64,000 nt of DNA from Roseibacillus persicicus (GTDB taxonomy: Bacteria; Verrucomicrobiota; Verrucomicrobiia; Verrucomicrobiales; Akkermansiaceae), in the NCBI RefSeq assembly GCF_014651675.1, contig NZ_BMXI01000009.1:1-64000 (forward strand), given 5' to 3'. This document shows, piece by piece, positions 18,101-26,111 of the stretch. Position numbers and translations under genes: made by a program. Position 1 is the stretch's first letter. Each line of letters begins with the position of its first letter. The notes beneath the pieces are model-generated. The model saw nothing but the letters and a program-made list of their open reading frames with translations. It searched no databases and was not told the DNA's origin.

Positions 18101-21100
18101 GGCATCCGACTTGATGAAGTCGTTCATGGGATAAATGTCAACGATGGGGTCAGGGATGTTGACGTCTTCAACCTTAGCTCCTTTGCCTGATTTTTTCCCG
18201 CTGAGCCCAGAGGCCTTTCCGCCGCAGCCCACGCTGTATTTGGGAAGTTCCAAAGAACCGCCCACCACTTTCTCGTCGCCATCGGCATTCTTGAGGGTGA
18301 ATTTGAGAGTCGCTTCGGGTTCCAAGCTACCGCAGGCCGTTAGCTTGAATCCGCCATTGCTACAGCCGCTGGCGGTCACACTGGCAGTGCCGTTGATGCC
18401 GAGCTTTCCAACGGCTTCTCCCGAGTAGTCAATGAGGTCACCGCCCGGGCCTTTCAATTTGGCGGAAGCTTCACCCTTGATATCGACTCCGGCAAAGCCT
18501 TCCAGCTTGAGCGAACCGGTGGCGCACACGACCCCTTCGTTGAGGCAGAAGGGCTTGTCGAAATCAACTTTGACCGAGCCCGTGATGGTGGTTTTGGCTC
18601 CCGCGAGAGCCTCGATGGATGCGGAGACTTCGGTCCACTCGGGCGAGTTGATGGTGGGCTCGCCGCTGCCCGAGAGACCGGCCACGAGGTCCACCGTCAC
18701 GGTGGCGGAACCGGTGCCTTTTCCTTTCAAGCCATACTCCCCGTCTTCGCAGCACACGCAGAGTCGGCCTCCGCCACTGAGGTTGACCTTTACGGAGTCG
18801 ACTTTGATGTAGGAGGGCAGGACTTTGCCGAGTTGGGAGGCGATGAGGCTGGCGAGCGCTCCCACTTCCGCCTTCTTGCTGCCGTTGACGCAGAGCTGAC
18901 TGAAGAAGGGGCAGTCACAGGTGGTCGGGGTGGCGAAGGTGACGGTCTGGGCGACGGGGACGGTTCTCCGGTAGGGTTCGTCCACTGCGGTGCCAAAGCC
19001 CCGGCTGGGCTTGGGATCGCCATCGAGATCGGGATGGGTATTGGTGACACTGTGGCCATTCAGCACGGGGCAGTTTCCCTGCACATTGCTGGCGGGGATG
19101 GGTATGTTCTTCTCCACGTCGTTCTCTGCGCAGAAATATCCGTAGTTGTAGTTCCCGTTGAGAGCACAGGGAACTTCCGCCGAGCTCTTGAGCTCCTTGC
19201 TGTTTTTACTCTTAATTCCATTGGACTTGTTCCCCAAAGTGACGATTTCGCCGTTGCTGTCGAAGACCCCGATGCGGGTGACGACCACGGGGACGACGAG
19301 TTTGGATTTGGCGGGAAGAACGCCGACCTCGCTGATGAGTGGTTCGATTTTATAGAAGGGGTGTTCGTCCCAGCTGAAAGCCCCCGAGGAGGTGCCGATG
19401 AGCCCATGGTTCTCGAGCGTGATGTTGATGACTCGGGTTTGACCGAGAGCGTCCAGCCCCTCCAGTTCGAGCTTGGCCGGGGAGGCTGTAACTACCGGAG
19501 CGGGCACGTTGACCTCGAACTCGGTCTCGACCGTGATCTCGTAGCGGTCCTCGATTTCGACCTCTTGCACCGTCCAGGTGTAGGTCACCAGATTGCGGGA
19601 GATGAAGATTTGCGCCGGAGTGGTGGTGCCAGCATTGACGAGGAGGTTACGTCGTTCGAGGCTATGGTTGGGGCTTGAGACCTCGACCTGATAGAAGGCT
19701 TCGGGTAGGCCCGCGAAGACAACCGAGCCGCTTTCGGGGGTGGTGGCGCGGGCGATTTCTTCGGCCGTGATGGGGTCGCGGATGATGACGAGGGCATCGG
19801 CTACTTTGGGAGCGTCCTCGGTATAGAAGAAATATTCGTCCACGACCTCGACTTCCAAGTCGCCGGTCAGATCGCTCACCACCCGGAAGGCGAAGGGGAT
19901 TTGGCGGTCATCGCCTTGGGTGGGGCGCAGCACGAGATTGCCGGTCGTTTGGGTGAGGGCCTGGGTGCTACTGGGTTGCAGGAGGAGGGAGACGCGGGTG
20001 CTCTCGCCTGGTTGCAAAGAGGGAATCGCCTGTGAGGAAAGACGACTGATCCAGCTGAAAGACGGCAGGATGACGTCGATGGGGCCGGTCTCGGAGCCGC
20101 CGGTATTTTCCACCAGGAAGGAAGTCAGTTTCTGGGAGCCGCGTAGAACAGAGCAGGTGAGGGACTCGGGATTGACGGTGAGCTCGGGATAGAGGCGCAG
20201 CACTTCGATCTCGACTGGGATGGTGACCGAGACCCCTTGCTCGCTAGTGGCCTGAATGTTGATGATGCCGCCACCGGCAAAATCAGGAGCGGCCCCGATC
20301 TCGAAAGTCAGGTCGAAGCTTTGCCCGCCGGGCAGGGTGGTGTCGGGGAGGGTGACATTGAGGGTGAGCCCGTCGGGAAGGTCGATGGCCTCCAGAGTGA
20401 TGTCGGTGAGGGCGAAGGAGGTGGGGTTGGAGAGCTTTCCAAAGAAGTTGGTGGAAGAGCCTTCGTTGAGAAGAATGGAGGTGTTTGCAAAGTCGTTCTC
20501 AAACGTGAGAATGGAAAAAGTGTCTTGGGTAGGTGCCTGCGAGACCCCGGGATGAACGGCGCCCACCTGGTAGTCTCCGCCTTCCCCGGGAAGGGGAATG
20601 AAGGTGGTGGCGAAGTTGCCGACCGCGTTGGTGATGGCGGAAATGATGCGCTCCGTTTCTTGGGTGCGGACATGGATGTTCACGGGGACAAAGGCCGCGG
20701 GCTGGGAATTCGGTCGGCTGGCGGAACCAGTCAGTTGAATGGGTGTGCCCACTGGAAAGGCGTCCAGAGTGGCCGCCACGGTGGCGGTGTAGGCCGGGCT
20801 GATAACAACCGGGAGGTCGTAAATCACGAGGTTGTTGTCCTCCGAGATTTCGTTGACTGCTCCGCTGCTGTCGGTCACCGCGAGGAGATGGAAGGTTCCG
20901 GTCTCTGTGGGGGCTCGCAGGGTGAGAGTGCGGTCAAAGTAAGCTCCTTCCGCGAGAATGCCGGGAGAGGGGCTTTCGCGCAGCAGGGTGTCCTCGGGAT
21001 CTAACAAGGTGTCCTTTGAGAGGTAGAACGACTGGGTGAAGGAGACCGGGGTGTCGGCGCGCCCTTGGTTTTCGACCTGATAGGAAATCTGGAAGTTCTC

Positions 21101-23515
21101 GTTGGAACGCAACTCGACTTCGGAATTGAGGTTGTTGATGACGAGGTCGGGGAGAGTCTGGTCGACGACCAGAATGGGGAGCTGCGCCAGCGAGTGGTCC
21201 GTAGCTGTAGCGGTGATAGTCACCGGAATGGAATCGAGCGCTTCTTCATCGATGGGCGACTGCAGGTTGGCAATTGTCGAGGGGAGGTTGGCTGGAATCG
21301 AAACCAGGGTATCGACGGTGAGCTCGCTCGCGTCGGAGGAAGTCAGCGTGACCTCGAGCGGCACGGTTTGGTCGCCGCCCAAGCGGGTGACGGTGAGGAG
21401 GTCGCTTTCGCCTTCGAGGAGATAGGACTTGTCGAAGGCGAGTCGGAGAGCCGGGCCTTCGTCATCGGTGACGGTCAATTGCAGGGGATTCGATTGCGCG
21501 GCTACTTGACCCGAACTCAGGATGAGGGAGGCGCGCACCTCGGCGGTCTGGGTGCCGTCGATCTCCGAATCATCGACCGTCGCCACGGGAATGGTGACAC
21601 GGTTTTGCCCGGCGGCGAAGGTGGCTTCGGCAGGCAGGGTGAGGGCGGTGATGTCGCTGTTAGAAAGCGCCACCTTGAGCTGGTCGGTCCCGATGTCACG
21701 CGTCAGCACCAAGTTGAAGGCTCCTTCGCCCGCGCCTTCGGAAGCTGCGGTTTGGGTGCTGGTGAGGGCGAGCACGGGGATGTCATTGTCCAGCAAGGTT
21801 CCGCTGGTCCGCCGGGGAGTCGCGCGGGGCGCAGAGGCTTCGATTTGGAAGGAAAGGGGAGCCTCGATGCGCTTGTCTTCGATGCCTTTGATGAGAAAGG
21901 AGGCGGAAGTGCTGCCCGCCGGAATGGTGACCGGGGGACCGGCATCGACCTCGTTGGGACGGGTGCTGGACAGGGTCACGATCAGATCGTCGGGAAGAGA
22001 GCTCTGCAAGGTGACGGTGCCCGCGAGGTCTTCATTTTCGATCAAAGTCGAAGCTGCCAGACTGATCCCCAACACTGGGGTGCGGCGTTCGCGGGTGACG
22101 ACTGCCGGAGCGGAGGGCGCGCTGACCCCCGCCCGGTTGGAGGCCGTGGCGGTGAAGGTGGATTCGCCCAGAGGCAAATCGGCGGTGAAGGTGAGAGTGG
22201 AGCCATTGGCGGGGCGCCCGGAACCGAGCAGTGATCCATTCTGATAGAGTTTGACCAAGGTGCCATCCGCGGCCTGAACCCGGACGGTCTGGGTGAGGTT
22301 CTCCGTGGTGTTGGTTCCGGTGGGAGAGGTGATCACCGGCGGCATGGGGAGGTCCAGCGCCACGGTGACGTTGTAAGTTTGCTCAGTAAAGTTGGCCCCG
22401 TTGTAGAGGCGGGCGGTGAGCTCGTAGTTGCCATCGGGAACCTGCGAAATCGGCCAGGTGGCAGCCAGGCCGTTGGCGGTGCGGGTGTCTTGACCCAGCA
22501 CCGTGAAGTCAGCGGCGCCCGCTCGGCGATAGGCGAATTCGGCCGACCCGATGCGCGAAAAGTTGTCTGCCGAAACCGCCAGCGCCACGTCGCTGCGGAA
22601 GGTTTCTCCGCCGGAGAGCTCGACCCCATTGGCGGTGAAAGAGTTGATCGCGGGGGGGAGAAAAATGTTTTCCACCAAACAGATATTGTCCAAAGCCACA
22701 AAGCGCGCGGTGGTGGCAGTGTTGCCAGAGGAGGTGTAGCGAAAGGCGACCCGAACATTGGATCCATCGACCCCCGAGATGGTGAGACCGGGGATGCTGT
22801 GCCAAGTGTTCTTGGACAGGCTGGTGAGGTTGGAGGGGGTGATGTCGGTCCAGCTCACTGCATTGGGATCGCCGCTGCTGTAGCTGTTGCCAACCAAGAC
22901 CGTGAGCCCGTTGTCGACATCGCTTTGGCGGTGAAAGTAATCGAAGTTGAGAGTGAGATTTTCCCCAGCAGGCACACTGGTGGGGGAGCCGATGAGCCAG
23001 CTCTCGGTGGACCCGGTGCCGTCTCTGCCGTCGATGCGCACCGCGTTCTGGGAGGCCACCACATCTAGTCTCCAGTCCGCACCTGTTAGAGAGTTGGCTG
23101 CAAAGGGGGCCAAGTCGCTTTCGAAGGTTCCTTCGCAACGGTCGATGACGACCGACGGGCTGGCAAAGTGCGTGGCCATTCCCGTGGTGACATTGGGGCC
23201 CGATCCATTGATGTGCACCGTGGTCGGTGGGGAGGAGGCGTAGACATTGCGTCCCCGTTCGCTTTCCTCGAAGCCCAGGCGATAGACCGATGGCGTGGGA
23301 TTGCTGGCGACAATATCGTGCCCCACCGAGGTGTACGCGAAGGCCAGGTTCTCGGCAAAGAGAAGAGGCTTGTCACTGGCGTCGTTCTTGTCGGTGCCCA
23401 CGCTGTCTTCGTAGGCATCGCTGAAACCGTCGCTGTCGGAGTCCAGTGCGAGGGCGTTCGTCAAGAACAGCACTGGGGCAAGCAGCGAGAAAAGGATCGG
23501 GCGGTAGGTTTTCAT
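15188..23515 (-). CDS. Giant multidomain secreted surface protein (2775 aa)
   Basis: Begins with a signal peptide (MKTYRPILFSLLAPVLFLTN...ALA) and a thrombospondin type-3-like Ca-binding stretch (DSDSDGFSDAYEDSVGTD). Three consecutive Calx-beta-like domains follow (~490-790, e.g. LIENEDLAGTVTLQSS, SEGAGEGAFNLVLTR, LLEGESDLLTVTRLGG), then a CARDB-type domain (PDLVINNLNSEVELRSNENF...), a Cys-rich Gly-repeat region around 1480-1760, and two cadherin-like putative-Ig (He_PIG) domains near 2330-2530 (APIVTPISDQTVVEGS..., APQIEDITPLQVSVG...). The C-terminus resembles product-typical tails of such proteins and has no PEP-CTERM. An open frame reaches 23554, but the signal peptide fixes the start at 23515, 22 bp after the upstream gene. 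A role in adhesion or Ca-dependent surface structure is inferred. Confidence 0.9.
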   Translation of the reverse strand: MKTYRPILFSLLAPVLFLTNALALDSDSDGFSDAYEDSVGTDKNDASDKPLLFAENLAFAYTSVGHDIVASNPTPSVYRLGFEESERGRNVYASSPPTTVHINGSGPNVTTGMATHFASPSVVIDRCEGTFESDLAPFAANSLTGADWRLDVVASQNAVRIDGRDGTGSTESWLIGSPTSVPAGENLTLNFDYFHRQSDVDNGLTVLVGNSYSSGDPNAVSWTDITPSNLTSLSKNTWHSIPGLTISGVDGSNVRVAFRYTSSGNTATTARFVALDNICLVENIFLPPAINSFTANGVELSGGETFRSDVALAVSADNFSRIGSAEFAYRRAGAADFTVLGQDTRTANGLAATWPISQVPDGNYELTARLYNGANFTEQTYNVTVALDLPMPPVITSPTGTNTTENLTQTVRVQAADGTLVKLYQNGSLLGSGRPANGSTLTFTADLPLGESTFTATASNRAGVSAPSAPAVVTRERRTPVLGISLAASTLIENEDLAGTVTLQSSLPDDLIVTLSSTRPNEVDAGPPVTIPAGSTSASFLIKGIEDKRIEAPLSFQIEASAPRATPRRTSGTLLDNDIPVLALTSTQTAASEGAGEGAFNLVLTRDIGTDQLKVALSNSDITALTLPAEATFAAGQNRVTIPVATVDDSEIDGTQTAEVRASLILSSGQVAAQSNPLQLTVTDDEGPALRLAFDKSYLLEGESDLLTVTRLGGDQTVPLEVTLTSSDASELTVDTLVSIPANLPSTIANLQSPIDEEALDSIPVTITATATDHSLAQLPILVVDQTLPDLVINNLNSEVELRSNENFQISYQVENQGRADTPVSFTQSFYLSKDTLLDPEDTLLRESPSPGILAEGAYFDRTLTLRAPTETGTFHLLAVTDSSGAVNEISEDNNLVIYDLPVVISPAYTATVAATLDAFPVGTPIQLTGSASRPNSQPAAFVPVNIHVRTQETERIISAITNAVGNFATTFIPLPGEGGDYQVGAVHPGVSQAPTQDTFSILTFENDFANTSILLNEGSSTNFFGKLSNPTSFALTDITLEAIDLPDGLTLNVTLPDTTLPGGQSFDLTFEIGAAPDFAGGGIINIQATSEQGVSVTIPVEIEVLRLYPELTVNPESLTCSVLRGSQKLTSFLVENTGGSETGPIDVILPSFSWISRLSSQAIPSLQPGESTRVSLLLQPSSTQALTQTTGNLVLRPTQGDDRQIPFAFRVVSDLTGDLEVEVVDEYFFYTEDAPKVADALVIIRDPITAEEIARATTPESGSVVFAGLPEAFYQVEVSSPNHSLERRNLLVNAGTTTPAQIFISRNLVTYTWTVQEVEIEDRYEITVETEFEVNVPAPVVTASPAKLELEGLDALGQTRVINITLENHGLIGTSSGAFSWDEHPFYKIEPLISEVGVLPAKSKLVVPVVVTRIGVFDSNGEIVTLGNKSNGIKSKNSKELKSSAEVPCALNGNYNYGYFCAENDVEKNIPIPASNVQGNCPVLNGHSVTNTHPDLDGDPKPSRGFGTAVDEPYRRTVPVAQTVTFATPTTCDCPFFSQLCVNGSKKAEVGALASLIASQLGKVLPSYIKVDSVKVNLSGGGRLCVCCEDGEYGLKGKGTGSATVTVDLVAGLSGSGEPTINSPEWTEVSASIEALAGAKTTITGSVKVDFDKPFCLNEGVVCATGSLKLEGFAGVDIKGEASAKLKGPGGDLIDYSGEAVGKLGINGTASVTASGCSNGGFKLTACGSLEPEATLKFTLKNADGDEKVVGGSLELPKYSVGCGGKASGLSGKKSGKGAKVEDVNIPDPIVDIYPMNDFIKSDAQVLFENYQELFNNNGVCAKVKISLSQSAVMTRSAFRANLELANKQESKSLTGIAFDLDIRDLAGTPADEHFNIRVDRLTGLGDIGGSGSIGPNQSGSVQWSLIPRDTAAPTAETTYTVGGQIRYLQDGVEFTIPVDNVQITVRPDAQLHLKYFHQRDVFSDDPFTPEVEPSIPYKLAVLVENRGAGSARNLSITSAQPEIVENDKGALIDFEVISTQVAGQNQTPDLSANFGEVAPGASEIAIWSLTSSLQGLFIDYKASFEHLDSFNDPRLSLLKEVEIFEMNHLVQALGDKDDGLPDFLTNDIEDFNDFPDTIHFSDGGSEDVNLYQQVTYITSNPLPGGGFEATIGAELSTSGWSYLRILDPGEGDYFLTAAERCEDGLDLLAGTNVWLTDRTFEGLGKRPRRENILHLLDCNTSGTPYTYKITFQPKPDSDLDLPTSSVASLAASSPLAFPVTWSGQDTSSGIASYDLFASANDGPWELWLNDTKRTSAIFEGSDGVSYRFYSIATDLAGNVESKTAAAEASTVATLANAAPIVTPISDQTVVEGSAFRYQAQATDPDGPDNLLRFALSGQPAGMSINPQSGLITWLTSSSDAGRVVNVNLTATDAATPSATSSIALRVSVAGLNEAPQIEDITPLQVSVGESAGVAVKATDPDFPLQTLTYSLGAGAPAGMSIDAATGLISWVPEASDSGQSYQPEVVVTDNGSPNSQSSATFLVTVSETPLGPPTFETLPVYLWLSNSSHSLTLRASDPDGTPVTLSAVTSGLPGLANFTATAGSGEGTFQWTLSGVPSGIYTIPLTAKTPGETTSATLTIRVDQVSPFSEWAANNLSGLTDPGDYGMFGNPDGDDANNLHEFIFLRDPLVADFTPVEFSKLDEVDPFWNVYLLEFLRHPDASEFVTIVPEFSPDMINWDEVPAWQYQPLVDPEGDHDDDVGTQQIILQLLAPAESESGLYRLNSIPLPEYQQP

Positions 23516-23537
23516 GAGTCCGGATCGGCTCAAAGGA

Positions 23538-24704
23538 TCAACGCGTCCAAGCATCCACCCGGGTGGAGGTGCCTGCTGGAATCTGCACAGTCACCGAGCC
23601 GCTGGTCGTTCCGCCAGCGGTGTTGTCGATGGTGGTGTCGTAGGTCGCCTTTTCCCCTTGTTCGGGAGTGACGGTTACGCGGAGAGGAACCACGGTTCCA
23701 AAGTCGGAGACTGAAAGGGTGACCGTTTGTTCCGAGGGCGCGCCTACGGGCAGCAGGACAAAGACGGGGTCGGTGACTTCCGGGGCAATGGTCCGTCCCG
23801 CGGCCTCGGTGATTCGGATGGAGGGCTGCTCGGGGGGGAAGACCACCAAGTTGTTCCCGAAAGTGATGTAGGAGTTGCTGTTGCTGGCGGCGAGGCTGAA
23901 TTGGCTGGGATTGAGTGAGTCGATTCGCGCCCGACCATAGCCGGCATAGCTCGTGTTTCCTCCGGACAGGTTGAAAAGAGCAGTCCCGCTGACATCGGGG
24001 GCCACCAATCTCACCGCGCCACCGCTACCCGAACCCGTTCCTGAATTGCTCGCGCCGCCAATGGCATAGAACAGGGGAACTTGGTAATAGCTATTCCAAT
24101 TGCAAGTGATCTTGGTGGTGGAAGCGATACAGATGGCACCTGCTCCTCCCGCGCCGCCAAAACCATTGGTCGAACCTCCTCCGCCTGAACCGCCAATCAG
24201 TGGGATGAGAAGAGGATTGCCATAGATTTCGCCATTGGTGGTCAAAGTTTGAGCTACCGTCCCTCGGGAGGCGTAGCTTCCGCTTCCACGATAGACCGAA
24301 CCGCTCCCTTCCGTGCCTCCTTTTCCTCCGCCGGGGCCGAGCCCGTCGCCGGGGTTCTCACCGCCCGTTCCGCCCGCAAAGCCTCCGCCTGGTGCGCCCA
24401 AGCCAGCTTGGGGCCGGTTCATGTTGCTGGGCGCCGAGACATGAATCCTCCCTCCCAGATTGACATCGCCTTCCGCCAGAATGTAGATGGGCGTATTGGC
24501 CCGATTGGCGATGAAGTAGAGGTTGGAGCGAGCTCCCAGGGTAACGGTTCCAAAATTAAAGATACCGTCTTCCGGCACCTGCAGGGTTCGACTCGAGTCC
24601 GTGCCCAAGCTCAAGTCCCCGTCGGAGCCATCCGAGCCCGAGGTGAATTCTTGAGAAAAGGCGAAAGAAGAAAGACCGACTAAAAGAGCGGCAGCTAGTT
24701 TCAT
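23538..24704 (-). CDS. Secreted glycine-rich protein, first gene of the giant-protein operon
   Basis: A 388-residue protein with a signal peptide (MKLAAALLVGLSSFAFS) and a Gly-rich beta-solenoid-like middle (~120-280) containing GGFAGGTGGENPGDGLGPGG-type and GGSGGGGSTNGFGGAGGAGA-type stretches. Its N-terminal part (GSDGSDGDLSLG...TVTLGARSNLYFIANRANTP) resembles secreted proteins with repeated parallel beta coils. Near the C-terminus a short domain (VTLSVSDFGTVVPLRVTVTP) is Ig-like. No enzymatic motif is seen. It ends 22 bp before the start of the 2775-residue protein, so the two are cotranscribed and their products probably act together at the surface. Confidence 0.8.
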   Translation of the reverse strand: MKLAAALLVGLSSFAFSQEFTSGSDGSDGDLSLGTDSSRTLQVPEDGIFNFGTVTLGARSNLYFIANRANTPIYILAEGDVNLGGRIHVSAPSNMNRPQAGLGAPGGGFAGGTGGENPGDGLGPGGGKGGTEGSGSVYRGSGSYASRGTVAQTLTTNGEIYGNPLLIPLIGGSGGGGSTNGFGGAGGAGAICIASTTKITCNWNSYYQVPLFYAIGGASNSGTGSGSGGAVRLVAPDVSGTALFNLSGGNTSYAGYGRARIDSLNPSQFSLAASNSNSYITFGNNLVVFPPEQPSIRITEAAGRTIAPEVTDPVFVLLPVGAPSEQTVTLSVSDFGTVVPLRVTVTPEQGEKATYDTTIDNTAGGTTSGSVTVQIPAGTSTRVDAWTR

Positions 24705-24800
24705 ATGTTTGAGCGTTGTTGTTGGCTAAACGCTGAATGAATGGCTCGTCGGTAGTCAAAAACTTTCCACGAAAAGTCCGCCCCGTATGACTTTCTGATT

Positions 24801-24811
24801 ACTTACTAAGT
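24801..24811. promoter_or_regulatory. Small inverted repeat upstream of the secreted-protein operon
   Basis: ACTTA-C-TAAGT, a perfect inverted repeat about 100 bp upstream of the 24704 start, next to a direct repeat GTTAAAGAAGAGTTAA (24810-24825). It lies in an AT-rich patch between two minus-strand genes and could be a regulator or promoter site. Weak evidence. Confidence 0.25.
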
Positions 24812-24898
24812 TAAAGAAGAGTTAAGGGTTTTGCGGTGTTGCTAGAATGCTGTCTCTGAGTATGTTGCGCTTCTCACCTGTTCGGGGGAGGCGTGGGA

Positions 24899-25450
24899 TC
24901 ACATCTCGAGATAGGGGCCGGTTCGCTGAGAATTCATATTGGAATAGCCTCTCGCCATCAGCAAGGTGCTGTAGGTTTGATTTCCTTCGCGAGCAATTCC
25001 GACTCCGGCATAGTTATAGGATCCCACTAGATTTTTGCGATGGGGAGGAGACTCAATCCATTGACGGACAATTTTTTCCGCGCTTGGATTGTCGCTCCAG
25101 TAATGGTGTAGGTTTTCGGACATCGCTGGCAATTGATACTTCTTGTTGGCATAGGCGGCCCGACTCTCGAAACCGAAATGCTCCATCTCACCACGCTTTA
25201 GCATCGCTAGCGAATGCTCTTCGGCCAGTTTCTTGAGACCCGGATGGCTCTTGAATTCGATGAGTCCCTTGGAGTCGCGGAACCCATTGACGTAGTAGAA
25301 GGTCTCGTTTTCCAACTTGGCAGTGCTCTTGCTCGTGGCGGGAGAGCTGCCGCTCGCCGGAGGCGAAGAGGTGGGGGACTGTGAACTACAGGATACCAAA
25401 AAGAGAGAAAGGAGGCCAATGAATGGAAAAGAGAAGACGGGGGACTTCAT
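24899..25450 (-). CDS. CAP (SCP/PR-1-like) domain lipoprotein
   Basis: A 183-residue protein with a lipoprotein signal (IGLLSLFLVSCSS, Cys at ~21), a Ser/Pro linker and a CAP domain. Visible CAP features are LEFKSHPGLKKLAEEHS-like helix 1, a His in MKRGEMEHFGFESR-type context, AMSENLHHYW (the GENL-like motif) and a WIESPPHRKNLVGSYNYAGVGIA block (the HRxNLL...GVG motif). CAP proteins are secreted, often Ca-dependent and of varied function. It follows the pseudopilin-like gene by 57 bp in the same direction and is probably the last gene of the DUF1800/DUF1501 operon. Confidence 0.88.
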   Translation of the reverse strand: MKSPVFSFPFIGLLSLFLVSCSSQSPTSSPPASGSSPATSKSTAKLENETFYYVNGFRDSKGLIEFKSHPGLKKLAEEHSLAMLKRGEMEHFGFESRAAYANKKYQLPAMSENLHHYWSDNPSAEKIVRQWIESPPHRKNLVGSYNYAGVGIAREGNQTYSTLLMARGYSNMNSQRTGPYLEM

Positions 25451-25507
25451 GCAGGAATAGAGAGAGAACAGGGTTGGGATTGGGGTGTTGAGTTGAATGA
25501 GACGGTC

Positions 25508-26107
25508 TTAAATCCGGTCTTCGCCGGGTTGGAGTTGGAGCTCTTTCTCCAAGGTCTCAAAGGGCAGGGACAGGTCGTCGTCCGTCCACAGGATCTGGTC
25601 CGGTCCGACGGAACGAATGTCCATGGCCTTCGTGGTGAGAGGGTGAAAGATGAAGGGGCTGCCCCAGCGATCCAGCAATTCATTCTGGGAGGAGAGGGCA
25701 GGGCTATCGGGGGAGAGAAAGGCGATTCGCTTCGGATTCTCGCCCAGCAGTTGAGCCAGAATTTCGGCGTTTTCGCTCCCAAACGGCTTTTCACGAAAGA
25801 CCTGAAGGTAGTGGGTGAGAATATCGGCAACGATTTCCAAGTCCCGCTGCGGGTCGGCATCCTGATAGAGTTTCTTCGCTCGGTCGGCGGACGCGTTCAG
25901 GACTGTTCTTCCATCTGCCAGGCGGGTGATTCGAGGATCGACGGTTGGCTTGGGTTCGTCGTTTTGTTCGACGGTTCCCTCGGCGGGTGGAGTCGAGGGT
26001 TGCTCGGCAGTATCTTTGGCGTCCGGCTGAAATCTTCCGCTGAGAAAGGTGAGGACCACGAGGAAGACCACGGCGGCAGCGACGGCGATTCGTTTGTTGG
26101 TATTCAT
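25508..26107 (-). CDS. Membrane-anchored protein with GspG-like C-terminal domain
   Basis: A 199-residue protein with an N-terminal hydrophobic anchor (~7-24, IAVAAAVVFLVVLTFLSG) but no prepilin-peptidase motif. After a Pro/Thr/Glu linker, a helical region is followed by a short C-terminal segment LLDRWGSPFIFHPL...MDIRSVGPDQILWTDDD. That segment matches the end of type II secretion major pseudopilins (the WGxPY...SxGPDG...TDDD pattern, whose acidic residues bind Ca). It starts 4 bp after the DUF1501 stop, so it is translationally coupled. A role with secreted proteins is inferred from the fold and neighbours. Confidence 0.75.
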   Translation of the reverse strand: MNTNKRIAVAAAVVFLVVLTFLSGRFQPDAKDTAEQPSTPPAEGTVEQNDEPKPTVDPRITRLADGRTVLNASADRAKKLYQDADPQRDLEIVADILTHYLQVFREKPFGSENAEILAQLLGENPKRIAFLSPDSPALSSQNELLDRWGSPFIFHPLTTKAMDIRSVGPDQILWTDDDLSLPFETLEKELQLQPGEDRI

Positions 26108-26111
26108 CGAT

